From: Campylobacteraceae bacterium
GTDB lineage: Bacteria; Campylobacterota; Campylobacteria; Campylobacterales; Sulfurovaceae
Direction: 5' to 3'
DNA length: 8,837 nt
NCBI GenBank assembly: GCA_027026055.1
Contig: JALVPA010000196.1
Span: 1 to 8,837, forward strand
Below are positions 1 to 7,478 of the stretch, piece by piece. Made by a program: the position numbers and the translations under genes. Position 1 is the stretch's first letter. Each line of letters opens with the position of its first letter. The notes beneath the pieces were generated by a model, which did not search any database, was not told the DNA's origin, and saw only the letters and a list, made by a program, of their open reading frames with translations.

Positions 1-1
1 T

Positions 2-256
2 CGCAGCTATAAAAAACAGTGGCTTTTTGCCAAAAAGGTTTACGAGAGTTATAAAGCGCGTTACGAAGAGGGATTGGCATCCATTTCCGACGTCTTAATC
101 AAGCAATCCAAAGAGTTGGAGATGCTTCTGAAGCTTTTGACGGCGAAGAACAAACGCAATACGAAAGTGTTCGAACTGGACAGCTTGCTCAACAGAAGCA
201 AGGAAGCGAGTGTCTACAACAACGATATGAATGCGGTTAGTCGCAGATATCAGTAA
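2..256 (+). CDS. TolC-family outer-membrane efflux channel, C-terminal end (5' truncated by window)
   Basis: The frame is open from base 2 to the TAA at 254-256 and gives 84 residues, so the true start lies upstream of the window. An internal TTG at 74 could be taken for a start, but the reading continues upstream with residues such as ESYKARYEEGLASISDVL. That matches the 'YxxGLxSxxDVLxxQ' region near the end of TolC/OprM-type channels, where the last periplasmic helices return to the barrel. The rest is helical and ends in a short polar tail. In the family this protein is the trimeric exit duct across the outer membrane. The next gene, an adaptor, starts 20 bases downstream, followed by an RND pump, which is the usual order for a tripartite efflux operon. 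The substrate cannot be read from this fragment. Confidence 0.82.
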   Translation, partial: RSYKKQWLFAKKVYESYKARYEEGLASISDVLIKQSKELEMLLKLLTAKNKRNTKVFELDSLLNRSKEASVYNNDMNAVSRRYQ

Positions 257-261
257 CGTAA

Positions 262-267
262 GAAGGA
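262..267 (+). promoter_or_regulatory. Ribosome binding site deciding the adaptor start
   Basis: AAGGAG lies 9 bases before the ATG at 277. Two in-frame GTG codons at 268 and 271 directly abut this motif, too close for initiation. The ATG at 277 also gives a cleaner signal peptide beginning MKKIWM, so it is preferred. Confidence 0.75.
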
Positions 268-276
268 GTGGTGACG

Positions 277-1071
277 ATGAAAAAAATATGGATGGCGTTT
301 TTGGTGCTTAGCGTGGCGGTTTTCGGTGTGGAGTTTGAACTGAGCGGTGCGGTGGTCTCCGACAACCAAAAGATGATGACGAGTCGTTATATGGGGTTTG
401 TCAAAAATATGGCGGTCAACGAAGGGGATATCGTCAAAAAGGGACAGTTGCTCTACGAAATCGATTCCAAAGAGATAGAAGCGGCGGAAAGACAGGTGGA
501 TTTGGCGATTTCTCAAGCGCGGTTGGCGCTTCAAATGAACCGAAATCAGCTCAACAACGTTTTGATCAACCTTGCCAGACACAAGCGTTTGTATAAAAAA
601 CATATGGTTTCCAAGTTCGAGTTGGAAAATCTCGAATTGGCGGCGAAAAATTTGCGCGATATGGTGAAAATCGCCGAAGAGCAAGTCAAGCAAGCCGAAG
701 CGAAAAAACAAGAGGTCCTCAACCAGTATCAATACCTCAAGATTACGGCGCCGAACGAAGGCGTGGTCGTCGAAAAACGGCTGAACGAAGGAGAAATGGC
801 GATTCCGGGTATGCCCGCGCTGGTGTTGACCGATTTGAGTCATCTCAAAATTGTCGCCGAGATTTCCGAAAGTCAGCTTCAATACGTAACTCTCGGCAAA
901 AAGGTCGAGATTACGATACCTTCCATCGGGTTAAAAACGACGGGTACGGTCACTTCCATTATCCCCAGTTCCAACCCGATGACGCACAAGTTTAAAGTGA
1001 AGATAGAGTTCGATACAAAAGGCAAATCGGTCTATCCCGGTATGTATGCGAAAATCCTTATCAAGGCGTAA
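277..1071 (+). CDS. Periplasmic adaptor (membrane fusion protein) of an RND efflux pump, short form
   Basis: This protein of 264 residues links the inner-membrane pump to the TolC-type duct. Residues 1-17 look like a signal peptide (MKK, then a hydrophobic run). A first lipoyl half-motif lies near 36-63 (GFVKNMAVNEGDIVKKGQLL). A long helical hairpin spans about 64-152. The second lipoyl half is near 153-187 (ITAPNEGVVVEKRLNEGE). A beta-barrel domain follows at about 188-262, ending in the typical 'YPGMYAKI'. At 264 residues it is clearly shorter than the usual 350-400 of this family. It stops just after the beta-barrel, so the C-terminal membrane-proximal domain seems to be missing. The stop is 2 bases before the RND start, so translational coupling is likely. 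No lipobox cysteine is seen, so it is probably held by its neighbours or by an uncleaved signal helix. Confidence 0.88.
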   Translation: MKKIWMAFLVLSVAVFGVEFELSGAVVSDNQKMMTSRYMGFVKNMAVNEGDIVKKGQLLYEIDSKEIEAAERQVDLAISQARLALQMNRNQLNNVLINLARHKRLYKKHMVSKFELENLELAAKNLRDMVKIAEEQVKQAEAKKQEVLNQYQYLKITAPNEGVVVEKRLNEGEMAIPGMPALVLTDLSHLKIVAEISESQLQYVTLGKKVEITIPSIGLKTTGTVTSIIPSSNPMTHKFKVKIEFDTKGKSVYPGMYAKILIKA

Positions 1072-1073
1072 CG

Positions 1074-2687
1074 ATGGCGGAGCATATCAACTACGAAGTC
1101 AAGGATTATGCGGGTAAGCTCGCAAAGACGTTTTTAAAAAACCCGCTGACGTCGGTATTGGGTATTTTCTTGCTGGCGATGGGATATCTTTCGCTTAGTA
1201 TTATGCCGCGCGAAGAGGATCCGCAAATCGCCATTTCGGGTGGTGCGGTGGTCGTAGCGATGCCGGGCGCGTCGCCGCGAGAGGTGGAAAATATCGTGAT
1301 CAATCCGCTCGAGAGAAAACTGCGCGAAATCAAAGGTATCGAGCATATTTACGGCCAAGCGTTCGACAACTACGGTGTCGTCAACGTGATGTATTATATC
1401 GGCGAGGATAGAGAGGATGCCAACCTCAAACTTTACGATAAAGTCATGCAAAATATGGATATGATGCCCAAAGGGGTGATGCAGCCGCTAATTAAACCCT
1501 TTGATATCGATATCGATATTCCTATTTTGACCATTGCTTTTTATGCGAAAGACAAAAAGGTGGACGATGTACGACTTTTCGAGATTGTCAGACATCTGCA
1601 ACAAAAAATCAACGCCATTAAAAACGTCGCAAAAACGACCCTCAAAGGGGCGAGAAAAGCGCAATACAATATCGAAGTCGACATGGGGAAACTTTCGGCT
1701 TACCATCTCTCTCTCGGACAGATTATGAAAGCGGTACAGTCCGTAGCGGTCGACGTACCGGATGTAAAAGGACGTACCAAAAAGAACGAGTTGGTCATCT
1801 TCGGCGTAAAAAACGCGATTGAGAGTGTCGAAGACGTAGGAAGCGTCATCGTCGCGCAATATATGGGATCACCCATCTATTTGCGCGATGTCGCGAAAGT
1901 CACCGAAGGTGTCGATATCCAAAATTTCAAAACGGCCAAGGTGCGTTTCAGAGACAACAACCAAACGGCACTTGATACCGAAAAGAGCCAAGTGACGTTG
2001 ACGGTGGCGAAACTGGGCGGTACCAACGCAGTGTTCGTCGCGGAGGATGTTCTCGAACTGCTTAAAGAGTACGACGAAGAGTTGGCGAAAGAAGGAGTCG
2101 GCTATATCGTTACGCGCAATTACGGCGAACGCGCCAACGATGCGGTCAACGAATTGATGAGCCACTTGATCATTACGATTGTCATCATTGCGGTGATGTT
2201 GGTATTTGCACTTGGATGGAAAGAGTCGCTTATCGTGACCTTTACGGTACCCGCGATCTTGGCGGTTACGCTTTTTATCGCCTTTATGTCGGGACAGACG
2301 ATTAACCGCATTACGCTGTTTGCCTTTTTGTTGTCGTTGGGGCTTTTGGTCGATGCGGCGATTATCGTGATCGAAAATATTCACCGCCATTTGCATGCGC
2401 ACGATGTCGATCAAAAAGATATGGATACGCTGTTGGTCGAAGCGACGGACGAGATCGGCGCACCGACCAATATCGCGACGTTGGCGATTATTCTCACGAT
2501 GGTGCCGATGGCGTTTGTCGGCGGGATGATGGGGGCGTTTATGAAGCCGATCCCGCTCAACGTACCGGTAGCATTGATAGCATCACTCTTCGTCGCTTAT
2601 ATTTTTACGCCCTATTTGAGCCGAAAATTGCTTAAAAAGCCGACACACAAACATCACCGCCATAAAAAAGGAGGTACGCACGCATGA
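1074..2687 (+). CDS. RND efflux permease, N-terminal half (TM1-TM6)
   Basis: The 537 residues match the first half of an AcrB/CusA-type proton-driven pump of about 1030 residues. TM1 is near 23-44, ending in 'MPREEDPQIAISGG', typical of RND permeases. A periplasmic porter/docking loop follows (about 46-358), with 'MPGASPREVE' and 'PFDIDIDIP'. TM2-6 lie near 362-515. TM4 carries GLLVDAAIIVIEN: D427 matches AcrB D407, and the next residue is Ala where AcrB has D408. A single Asp followed by Ala at this place is also seen in the heavy-metal pump CusA, as I recall it. After TM6 the chain ends in a basic, histidine-rich tail (residues 522-537, six His). The ATG follows the adaptor stop by 2 bases, with a weak AAGG upstream. 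The gene overlaps the next by 4 bases. The protein presumably assembles with the C-terminal half, since neither alone has a full set of porter domains. Confidence 0.9.
   Translation: MAEHINYEVKDYAGKLAKTFLKNPLTSVLGIFLLAMGYLSLSIMPREEDPQIAISGGAVVVAMPGASPREVENIVINPLERKLREIKGIEHIYGQAFDNYGVVNVMYYIGEDREDANLKLYDKVMQNMDMMPKGVMQPLIKPFDIDIDIPILTIAFYAKDKKVDDVRLFEIVRHLQQKINAIKNVAKTTLKGARKAQYNIEVDMGKLSAYHLSLGQIMKAVQSVAVDVPDVKGRTKKNELVIFGVKNAIESVEDVGSVIVAQYMGSPIYLRDVAKVTEGVDIQNFKTAKVRFRDNNQTALDTEKSQVTLTVAKLGGTNAVFVAEDVLELLKEYDEELAKEGVGYIVTRNYGERANDAVNELMSHLIITIVIIAVMLVFALGWKESLIVTFTVPAILAVTLFIAFMSGQTINRITLFAFLLSLGLLVDAAIIVIENIHRHLHAHDVDQKDMDTLLVEATDEIGAPTNIATLAIILTMVPMAFVGGMMGAFMKPIPLNVPVALIASLFVAYIFTPYLSRKLLKKPTHKHHRHKKGGTHA
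2668..2674 (+). promoter_or_regulatory. Strong ribosome binding site for the second RND half, inside the first half's 3' end
   Basis: AAGGAGG lies 9 bases before the ATG at 2684 and is embedded in codons for K532, G533 and G534 of the upstream protein. Together with the ATGA stop/start overlap it supports separate initiation of the second half, so the split is unlikely to be a simple frameshift error. Confidence 0.85.
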
Positions 2688-4408
2688 AACGCCTCGAAGA
2701 GTTGATTTACCGCATATTGGGTAGCAAACGCAAAAAGATGATGGTGATTGTATTGACGGCGTTGGCGTTCGTGTTGACCATTATGATGTTGCCGACCAAA
2801 ATCGTACAGGCAAAAATGCTTCCCGGAAAAAGTGACAATACCTATTCGGTCTATATCGATACGCCGACGGGCACTTCGATAGAAGAGACCGAAAAAGTGA
2901 GCGAATGTGTTTTGGATATCCTCAAAAACGAGAAAGAGGTCGTCAATATGGAACTCTTCCTCGGTCAGGGGATTCCGCTCGATTATGCGGGGTTGGTCAA
3001 AGGTGCGGCGATGAAGCATACCGAAAACGTGGCGGAGATCGCCGTCAATCTAACCGATAAGCACACGAGAGACGAAAAGTCCTTTACGATGGTGCATCGT
3101 TTACGTCCTATCGTCAAGAAAAAGTGCGAACCCGTCGTTCCCGGTACGACGATCCGCTTCATCGAACAGCCCGCCGGACCGCCGACATTGGCTTCCGTCG
3201 TGGTTGAAGTGCACGGCGACGATTTGGAGAAGGTACGCGAACTCTCCTTCGATGTTGCGAAAATCTTGCAACAAACGGACGGGTTGGTCGATATCGACGT
3301 CATGGCGGACGATATCTACGACAAGTACGAATTGATCCCCGACAAAGAAAAGATCGCGCGCAGCGGTTTGAGTGTGGAGCAGGTCAACAATATCTTGTAC
3401 CTTGCGTTCGAAGGGATGGTTATCGCGCATAAAAACTCCAAAAACGTTCCCGATCAGATTCCTATCTTTTTGATTTTGGAGAAGAAGAGCAAAGCGCTCG
3501 AGTCGAAAAGCATAGAGGCGCTAACAAGCAAACTCGCTTCGCTCAATTTGATGAATATGAAAGGGATGATGGTACCGCTGAGCGAAGTGGTCAATGTACG
3601 CAAAGTCAAATCGAATCCGTCGATTATGCATAAAGACCTTTCGCGTATGATCAACGTCACCGCGGAGACCGATATGGTGTCGCAAGTCTACCCTCTGCTC
3701 GATGCGCGTGAAAAAATGATGGAGTACTTTTCGAAAAATTATATCGTCGAAAAAGAGCCCGGTATGAGTACCTATATGTTCGATTTGCATTTGACGGACA
3801 AAAAGACGGGTAAAAAGTATCTGTTGCGTTGGGACGGGGAGATGAAAGTGACGCTCGATACCTTCCGCGACTTGGGCGCGGCGTTTATCGCGGCGTTGGT
3901 GTTGATCTTCTTGTTGTTGGTGGTCTATTACAAAAGCTATGTCATCAGCGGTATCGTTTTGCTTGGGTCGTTCCTCTCAATCATTGGGGTGATACTCGGG
4001 CATTGGGTGGCGGATTTGGTTACGACGGAGACTTTCTTCTTGACAGCGACGTCGCTTATCGGATTTATCGCGCTGATGGGAATCAGTTCGCGTAACTCGC
4101 TGCTTTTGATCGACTTTACGAAGTCGTTGATGGAGTGTCACGGTATGGACAAACGCAGAGCTATAGCCGTAGCGACGGCGACACGCGCCAAACCGATCGC
4201 TTTGACGGCGATCGCGATTATTCTCGGTTCCGCGCTTTTGGCAAGCGACCCGATTTTCGGCGGATTGGGTGTCGCGCTGATTTCGGGAACGGTGGCGGCG
4301 GTCTTCGTATCGTTGGTCTTCGTACCCGTTTTGATGCACAATGCCAAAGCGATGGATTTCACGCCCGCGGATCAGTGCGATATCAACAATATCTCCATCA
4401 CAAAATAA
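2684..4408 (+). CDS. RND efflux permease, C-terminal half (TM7-TM12)
   Basis: This 574-residue protein corresponds to the second repeat of an RND pump. TM7 is near 17-37. A large periplasmic loop spans about 45-390, starting 'MLPGKSDNTYSVYIDTPTGT'. TM8-12 lie near 396-415, 420-440, 452-478, 502-521 and 528-550. TM10 has 'GISSRNSLLLIDFTK'; R470 sits where AcrB has the proton-relay Lys940, a Lys-to-Arg change that keeps the positive charge. The two halves total 1111 residues, a little more than a fused pump because of the tails. The ATG is in the ATGA overlap with the upstream gene, behind a strong ribosome binding site, so production is likely coupled. The TM7 start matches the point where the two halves of RND proteins are related by duplication. 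A strong terminator follows the stop. The exported substrate is unknown: drug, metal, bile-like or organic compounds are all possible. Confidence 0.9.
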   Translation: MKRLEELIYRILGSKRKKMMVIVLTALAFVLTIMMLPTKIVQAKMLPGKSDNTYSVYIDTPTGTSIEETEKVSECVLDILKNEKEVVNMELFLGQGIPLDYAGLVKGAAMKHTENVAEIAVNLTDKHTRDEKSFTMVHRLRPIVKKKCEPVVPGTTIRFIEQPAGPPTLASVVVEVHGDDLEKVRELSFDVAKILQQTDGLVDIDVMADDIYDKYELIPDKEKIARSGLSVEQVNNILYLAFEGMVIAHKNSKNVPDQIPIFLILEKKSKALESKSIEALTSKLASLNLMNMKGMMVPLSEVVNVRKVKSNPSIMHKDLSRMINVTAETDMVSQVYPLLDAREKMMEYFSKNYIVEKEPGMSTYMFDLHLTDKKTGKKYLLRWDGEMKVTLDTFRDLGAAFIAALVLIFLLLVVYYKSYVISGIVLLGSFLSIIGVILGHWVADLVTTETFFLTATSLIGFIALMGISSRNSLLLIDFTKSLMECHGMDKRRAIAVATATRAKPIALTAIAIILGSALLASDPIFGGLGVALISGTVAAVFVSLVFVPVLMHNAKAMDFTPADQCDINNISITK

Positions 4409-4416
4409 ACATCGAT

Positions 4417-4454
4417 TTGCTTCCGTCCGAAAGGACGCGAGGCGATTTTGTTTT
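4417..4454 (+). terminator. Intrinsic terminator of the efflux operon
   Basis: Bases 4417-4428 pair with 4433-4445 around a GAAA loop, giving about 12 base pairs with one bulged C (4438) and two G-U pairs. The core is CGTCC-GAAA-GGACG. TTTTGTTTT follows at 4446-4454. It lies just after the RND stop and before the efp promoter. Confidence 0.8.
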
Positions 4455-4472
4455 CTCCTTTAATCCCCCCTT

Positions 4473-4481
4473 TGCTATAAT
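4473..4481 (+). promoter_or_regulatory. Extended -10 promoter of efp
   Basis: TGCTATAAT is an extended -10 box of the sigma-70 type used in Campylobacterota, where the -35 box is often weak. None is obvious here. It lies about 30 bases before the efp start and just after the operon terminator, giving a short leader that ends in AAAGGA (4499-4504). Confidence 0.75.
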
Positions 4482-4510
4482 CTTGCAAATTTTTTTACAA
4501 AGGATAGCGT

Positions 4511-5077
4511 ATGGCCACTATAGGTATGGGCGATATGAAAAAGAACGTACGTCTCGAAATCGACGGCAACCCCTATAAAGTGATCGACTTTCAACATGTC
4601 AAACCGGGTAAAGGTGCGGCGTTTGTCCGTATCAAAATCAAAAACCTCCAAAACGGCAAGGTGATCGAAAAAACGGTACATGCGGGCGATAAGTTCGAAG
4701 TGCCCGAATTGGAACAAAAAAAGATGCAATATCTCTACGACGATGGCGAGTTTTTGCAGTTTATGGATAGCGAAACCTTCGAGCAGATCGGTTTGACACA
4801 CGATCAGGTCGGCAAAGATATCGTCGACTTTTTAGTAGACGGGATGGAGGTGCAAATCCTTTTTCACAACGGCAAGGCGATATCCGTCGAACTGCCTACC
4901 AGCTACGTTTACGAAGTGGTCGAAACGCCGCCGAACTTCAAAGGCGATTCACAAGGCGGCAAAAAACCCGCGACACTCAATAGCGGTGCGGTCATTCAAG
5001 TGCCTTTCCACGTACTTGAAGGAGATCAAATCAAAGTCAATACCGAAACTGGAGAGTATCTCGAAAAGGCGAAATAA
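4511..5077 (+). CDS. efp: Translation elongation factor P
   Basis: The 188-residue protein has the normal EF-P length and reads from end to end like the family. EF-P binds between the P and E sites of the ribosome and relieves stalling at runs of prolines. The N-terminal KOW-like domain I has 'HVKPGKGAAFVRIKIKN', and K34 at its loop tip is the residue that is lysylated in Escherichia coli. Whether K34 is modified here depends on enzymes outside the window. Domain II is near 65-127. Domain III, an OB fold, ends with 'PFHVLEGDQIKVNTETGEYL', close to the family signature. The ATG at 4511 follows AAAGGA with 6 bases between. The gene has its own promoter and terminator, and its position after an efflux operon looks like simple proximity. 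Confidence 0.97.
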   Translation: MATIGMGDMKKNVRLEIDGNPYKVIDFQHVKPGKGAAFVRIKIKNLQNGKVIEKTVHAGDKFEVPELEQKKMQYLYDDGEFLQFMDSETFEQIGLTHDQVGKDIVDFLVDGMEVQILFHNGKAISVELPTSYVYEVVETPPNFKGDSQGGKKPATLNSGAVIQVPFHVLEGDQIKVNTETGEYLEKAK

Positions 5078-5086
5078 GCCCACAAC

Positions 5087-5112
5087 GAGGGAGTTCCCCT
5101 CATCTTCTTTTT
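5087..5112 (+). terminator. Probable terminator of efp
   Basis: GAGGG (5087-5091) pairs with CCCTC (5097-5101) around a 5-base loop. A T-rich tract follows (5103-5112, TCTTCTTTTT). The stem is short, so this is a moderate call, but it starts 10 bases after the efp stop and more T-rich sequence follows. Confidence 0.5.
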
Positions 5113-5238
5113 ATCGCTTTTCAATTTCTTTTTTTTCGTTATCTGTCGATTGATTTTTTATACGTAGTTTTCATAGATTGGTAAAACGGGTATCGTATTT
5201 TCAAGAGAGCCGAGGATACGGGATAGTTTGACGAATGT

Positions 5239-5262
5239 ATACCGGACGGTCGCATCCGGTAT
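5239..5262. repeat. Inverted repeat (8-bp perfect arms) between convergent genes
   Basis: ATACCGGA (5239-5246) is matched by TCCGGTAT (5255-5262) with an 8-base loop. It lies 6 bases past the stop of the minus-strand 695-residue gene. On the minus strand no T run follows, so as a terminator for that gene it is incomplete; it may be a 3'-end-stabilising hairpin. On the plus strand a T run (5272-5277) follows after about 9 bases, so it could be a backup stop for efp transcripts. Confidence 0.45.
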
Positions 5263-5268
5263 GTTACG

Positions 5269-7356
5269 CTATTTTTTCTTTCTAAAAACGCGTTGACATT
5301 CTTTTAAAATCGCATCGGGTACCGTCGCGATGGTCATAAACTCGGACATCTTCAAACTCGGATACATCAGCGCAATGTAGTATTTGGGATCCATGATATA
5401 GGCTTTTTCGTTTTTGACTAAAATGGGATAGGGTAATACCAAGGCGTTTTTTGTACCGATGCGATAGGGGAACTTTTGGGTGCGGCGTCTGAATTTGACG
5501 CCGATAAGCGTTGCGCCGTTGGAGAGCTTTTGGGTAAAGACGACTTGTTTTTTACCCTCGGTATTGGCGACGAGATCGTCGCCGAGCGCAACTTCCACCA
5601 TGTCTTTGTATTCGGGCATACCGTTCATAAATCGATAATGAGGCAGTTGTTGGAATTTGAGTTTGTCATCGGAGTTTTTGAGCCCTTTGAAATGTGTACG
5701 TAGCGTTTCGAGGAGCTTTTGAGGTACCGAGTCGTCATATTTGTCTCCTATAAAGGCTTTGGCGAAATAGACGGGATTGGTGATAGAGATGCGTTTTTCT
5801 TTGTTGTCTACAAGCATCCGCAAATTCGCCAAAAACTCGGCATTGTGTTGTGTTGCGAACTTTTCGAGCGCGCTGTCGGTAAAAACGATGACATGAAGGT
5901 TTTTCTCTTTTTTGGTCAACGGCATCACCGCAAGGATTTTAAACCCCGCTTTTTCAAGCCTCTTTTTGGCTTCGTCAACATTCATATAGGGGGCATGAAG
6001 ATAAGCCGAGACTCTACCTGCCGTCACTTCGCCCACTTTTGTTTCGGCACTCTTATTTGTTGAGGTTGCATTGTTTTTGAAGCGTTCTCGTACGGGGATA
6101 TAACCGGGAGGATAGCGTTTTGAAAATTTGATATTGCGCAGATTCAGATCGTTGGCGTTTTCGGTACTTACTTTTACCGGTTTGGGCGGTACGGGAGGTT
6201 TGGGAATTATGATATGAACGGTATCGTCATTGACGGAAGGAGCGTTTTGCTTTGTTTTGTTTTCGCTCTTTTCGGTTTTTTTATCCCTGTTTTGCTCCGA
6301 AGTCGAGGAAACTTTTGTCGGATCGACCGGCGGCGTCATATCGACGGCTATCTCTTTGGGTCTTTGGGTGAGAGGATTGACGTTCTCGACCGCTTTCATT
6401 CCCAAAGAAATCATAATTTGCGGTATTTCCTTGTCGAGTTTGTCCATCCACGCGATACGTTTGGGATCTTTGATTTGCAGCGTATGTTTGACATTGGCAA
6501 GGCGCGGCATGCCTACGACCATTTTGTTTTCGCCCTTTTTGATATAGAGATACATCGTACACGGTGCGAAAAGCCCCGCATCGGGTCTGGCGCCTTCGTT
6601 GTCGAAGACGGCATAAGAGTAGCCGAGATGGCATAGAGAGTAGGACCAAAAGGCGTCGAAGTCTTTGAGCAGTTCGTCGGCGTTGTCGGTATCCATAAAG
6701 TTGTGAAACCCTGCGATAAGATAGCCTTTGTCGATAAAGGCGAGTTCGAATTTGTTTTGGAAACTTTCGAGAAATTCGTCCATATCTTCCGGTGCATCGA
6801 AACGATACTCGAAATTCATCATTTTGGGTTTCGCTTCGTTATAGTAGGGGATTTCGACTTTTTTGAAGTGTAGTCCTTTGGACTTGAAGTAGGTCTCGAT
6901 ACGCATATCGAGCGGTTTGAACGATTCGATAAAAGAGACGGTAACTTTCGGATCGTCGATCCCCAGGATGTCGAGCATCGCTTCGGGGGTGAGATGTCCG
7001 ACGTGCGTGACCGATTCGTTTTTCTTTTTGTAGATAAGCATATTGAAGGGAGAAAAGCCCGCCAAACGCGGATCGACATTGAAAAGTTTCATGACGAGAT
7101 CGTCGTTTACCGTAGGTAAGAAGCTAAGCACATCGAGTGTCGTCGAACCGTACTTTTCTTCGTATTGGTCATTGACACGGTGGTGCGGATCCGCCATGAC
7201 ATAGCCGATTTTGGGCAGTTCCTTTTCTACCAAAGTGTTGTAAGCTGTTTCGGCGTCACCCTCTATCTCGTACATGACGGCGAGATTTTTGACGGGAGTG
7301 GCGAAAAGCAAGCCGACGGAAAAGAGAAGTGCAAACAATGTGAATAAACGTTTCAT
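5269..7356 (-). CDS. Exported protein with two DUF302-like domains, a Pro/Lys-rich linker and a distinct C-terminal module
   Basis: The 695-residue protein begins with a signal peptide (MKRLFTLFALLFSVGLLFA, likely cleaved near residue 19), so it acts outside the cytoplasm. Two related segments are visible: residues 101-120 (FSPFNMLIYKKKNESVTHVG) and 263-282 (FAPCTMYLYIKKGENKMVVG). Each is followed by about ten residues ending in 'DPK'. They resemble the 'LLPCxxxVYE' core of DUF302 domains, a family of unknown function. I place the domains near 24-160 and 178-320. Residues 330-440 are a polar, low-complexity linker with PKPPVPPKP. The module at 445-695 is different: it has 'SAYLHAPYMNVDEAKKRL', 'ISITNPVYFAKAF' and 'VVFTQKLSNGATLIGVKF', which recall exported proteins of this phylum, but this is from memory. 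The start ATG (7354-7356) follows AAAGGA with 7 bases between. No catalytic motif or heme site is seen. The function is unknown. Confidence 0.8.
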   Translation of the reverse strand: MKRLFTLFALLFSVGLLFATPVKNLAVMYEIEGDAETAYNTLVEKELPKIGYVMADPHHRVNDQYEEKYGSTTLDVLSFLPTVNDDLVMKLFNVDPRLAGFSPFNMLIYKKKNESVTHVGHLTPEAMLDILGIDDPKVTVSFIESFKPLDMRIETYFKSKGLHFKKVEIPYYNEAKPKMMNFEYRFDAPEDMDEFLESFQNKFELAFIDKGYLIAGFHNFMDTDNADELLKDFDAFWSYSLCHLGYSYAVFDNEGARPDAGLFAPCTMYLYIKKGENKMVVGMPRLANVKHTLQIKDPKRIAWMDKLDKEIPQIMISLGMKAVENVNPLTQRPKEIAVDMTPPVDPTKVSSTSEQNRDKKTEKSENKTKQNAPSVNDDTVHIIIPKPPVPPKPVKVSTENANDLNLRNIKFSKRYPPGYIPVRERFKNNATSTNKSAETKVGEVTAGRVSAYLHAPYMNVDEAKKRLEKAGFKILAVMPLTKKEKNLHVIVFTDSALEKFATQHNAEFLANLRMLVDNKEKRISITNPVYFAKAFIGDKYDDSVPQKLLETLRTHFKGLKNSDDKLKFQQLPHYRFMNGMPEYKDMVEVALGDDLVANTEGKKQVVFTQKLSNGATLIGVKFRRRTQKFPYRIGTKNALVLPYPILVKNEKAYIMDPKYYIALMYPSLKMSEFMTIATVPDAILKECQRVFRKKK

Positions 7357-7381
7357 GCCGTAATCCTTTTGATGGGTTCTC

Positions 7382-7397
7382 CGACAAGAAGTTGTCG
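7382..7397. promoter_or_regulatory. Short palindrome in the leader of the DUF302-like gene, candidate operator
   Basis: CGACAA-GAAG-TTGTCG has perfect 6-bp arms. It lies 26 bases before the start codon of the minus-strand gene and just downstream of its likely -10 box, overlapping the expected transcription start. It could bind a repressor or form a leader hairpin. Confidence 0.4.
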
Positions 7398-7401
7398 AAT
7401 A

Positions 7402-7410
7402 GTTATAATA
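7402..7410 (-). promoter_or_regulatory. Possible -10 region of the DUF302-like gene
   Basis: On the minus strand this reads TATTATAAC, giving overlapping TATTAT and TATAAC -10 candidates about 45 bases before the ATG. No -35 box is clear. The area is very AT-rich, so chance matches are likely. Confidence 0.35.
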
Positions 7411-7478
7411 GAGAATAACATAGATTTTATATAGAAAATGAATGGAAATGATAGGAATAGATAAGAAATATTGTATAT

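Noticed and set aside
74..256. A small independent 60-residue gene starting at TTG 74
   Set aside because: The frame is open to the window edge and the upstream residues complete a TolC-type C-terminal motif, so this is the end of a larger gene.
268..276. GTG start for the adaptor at 268
   Set aside because: It directly abuts the AAGGAG at 262-267, leaving no spacing. The ATG at 277 has normal spacing and gives a standard signal peptide.
250..882. Long minus-strand frames opposite the adaptor and RND genes
   Set aside because: They lie fully opposite well-recognised genes, have no recognisable domains and have the His/Arg/Asp-rich composition typical of antisense shadows.
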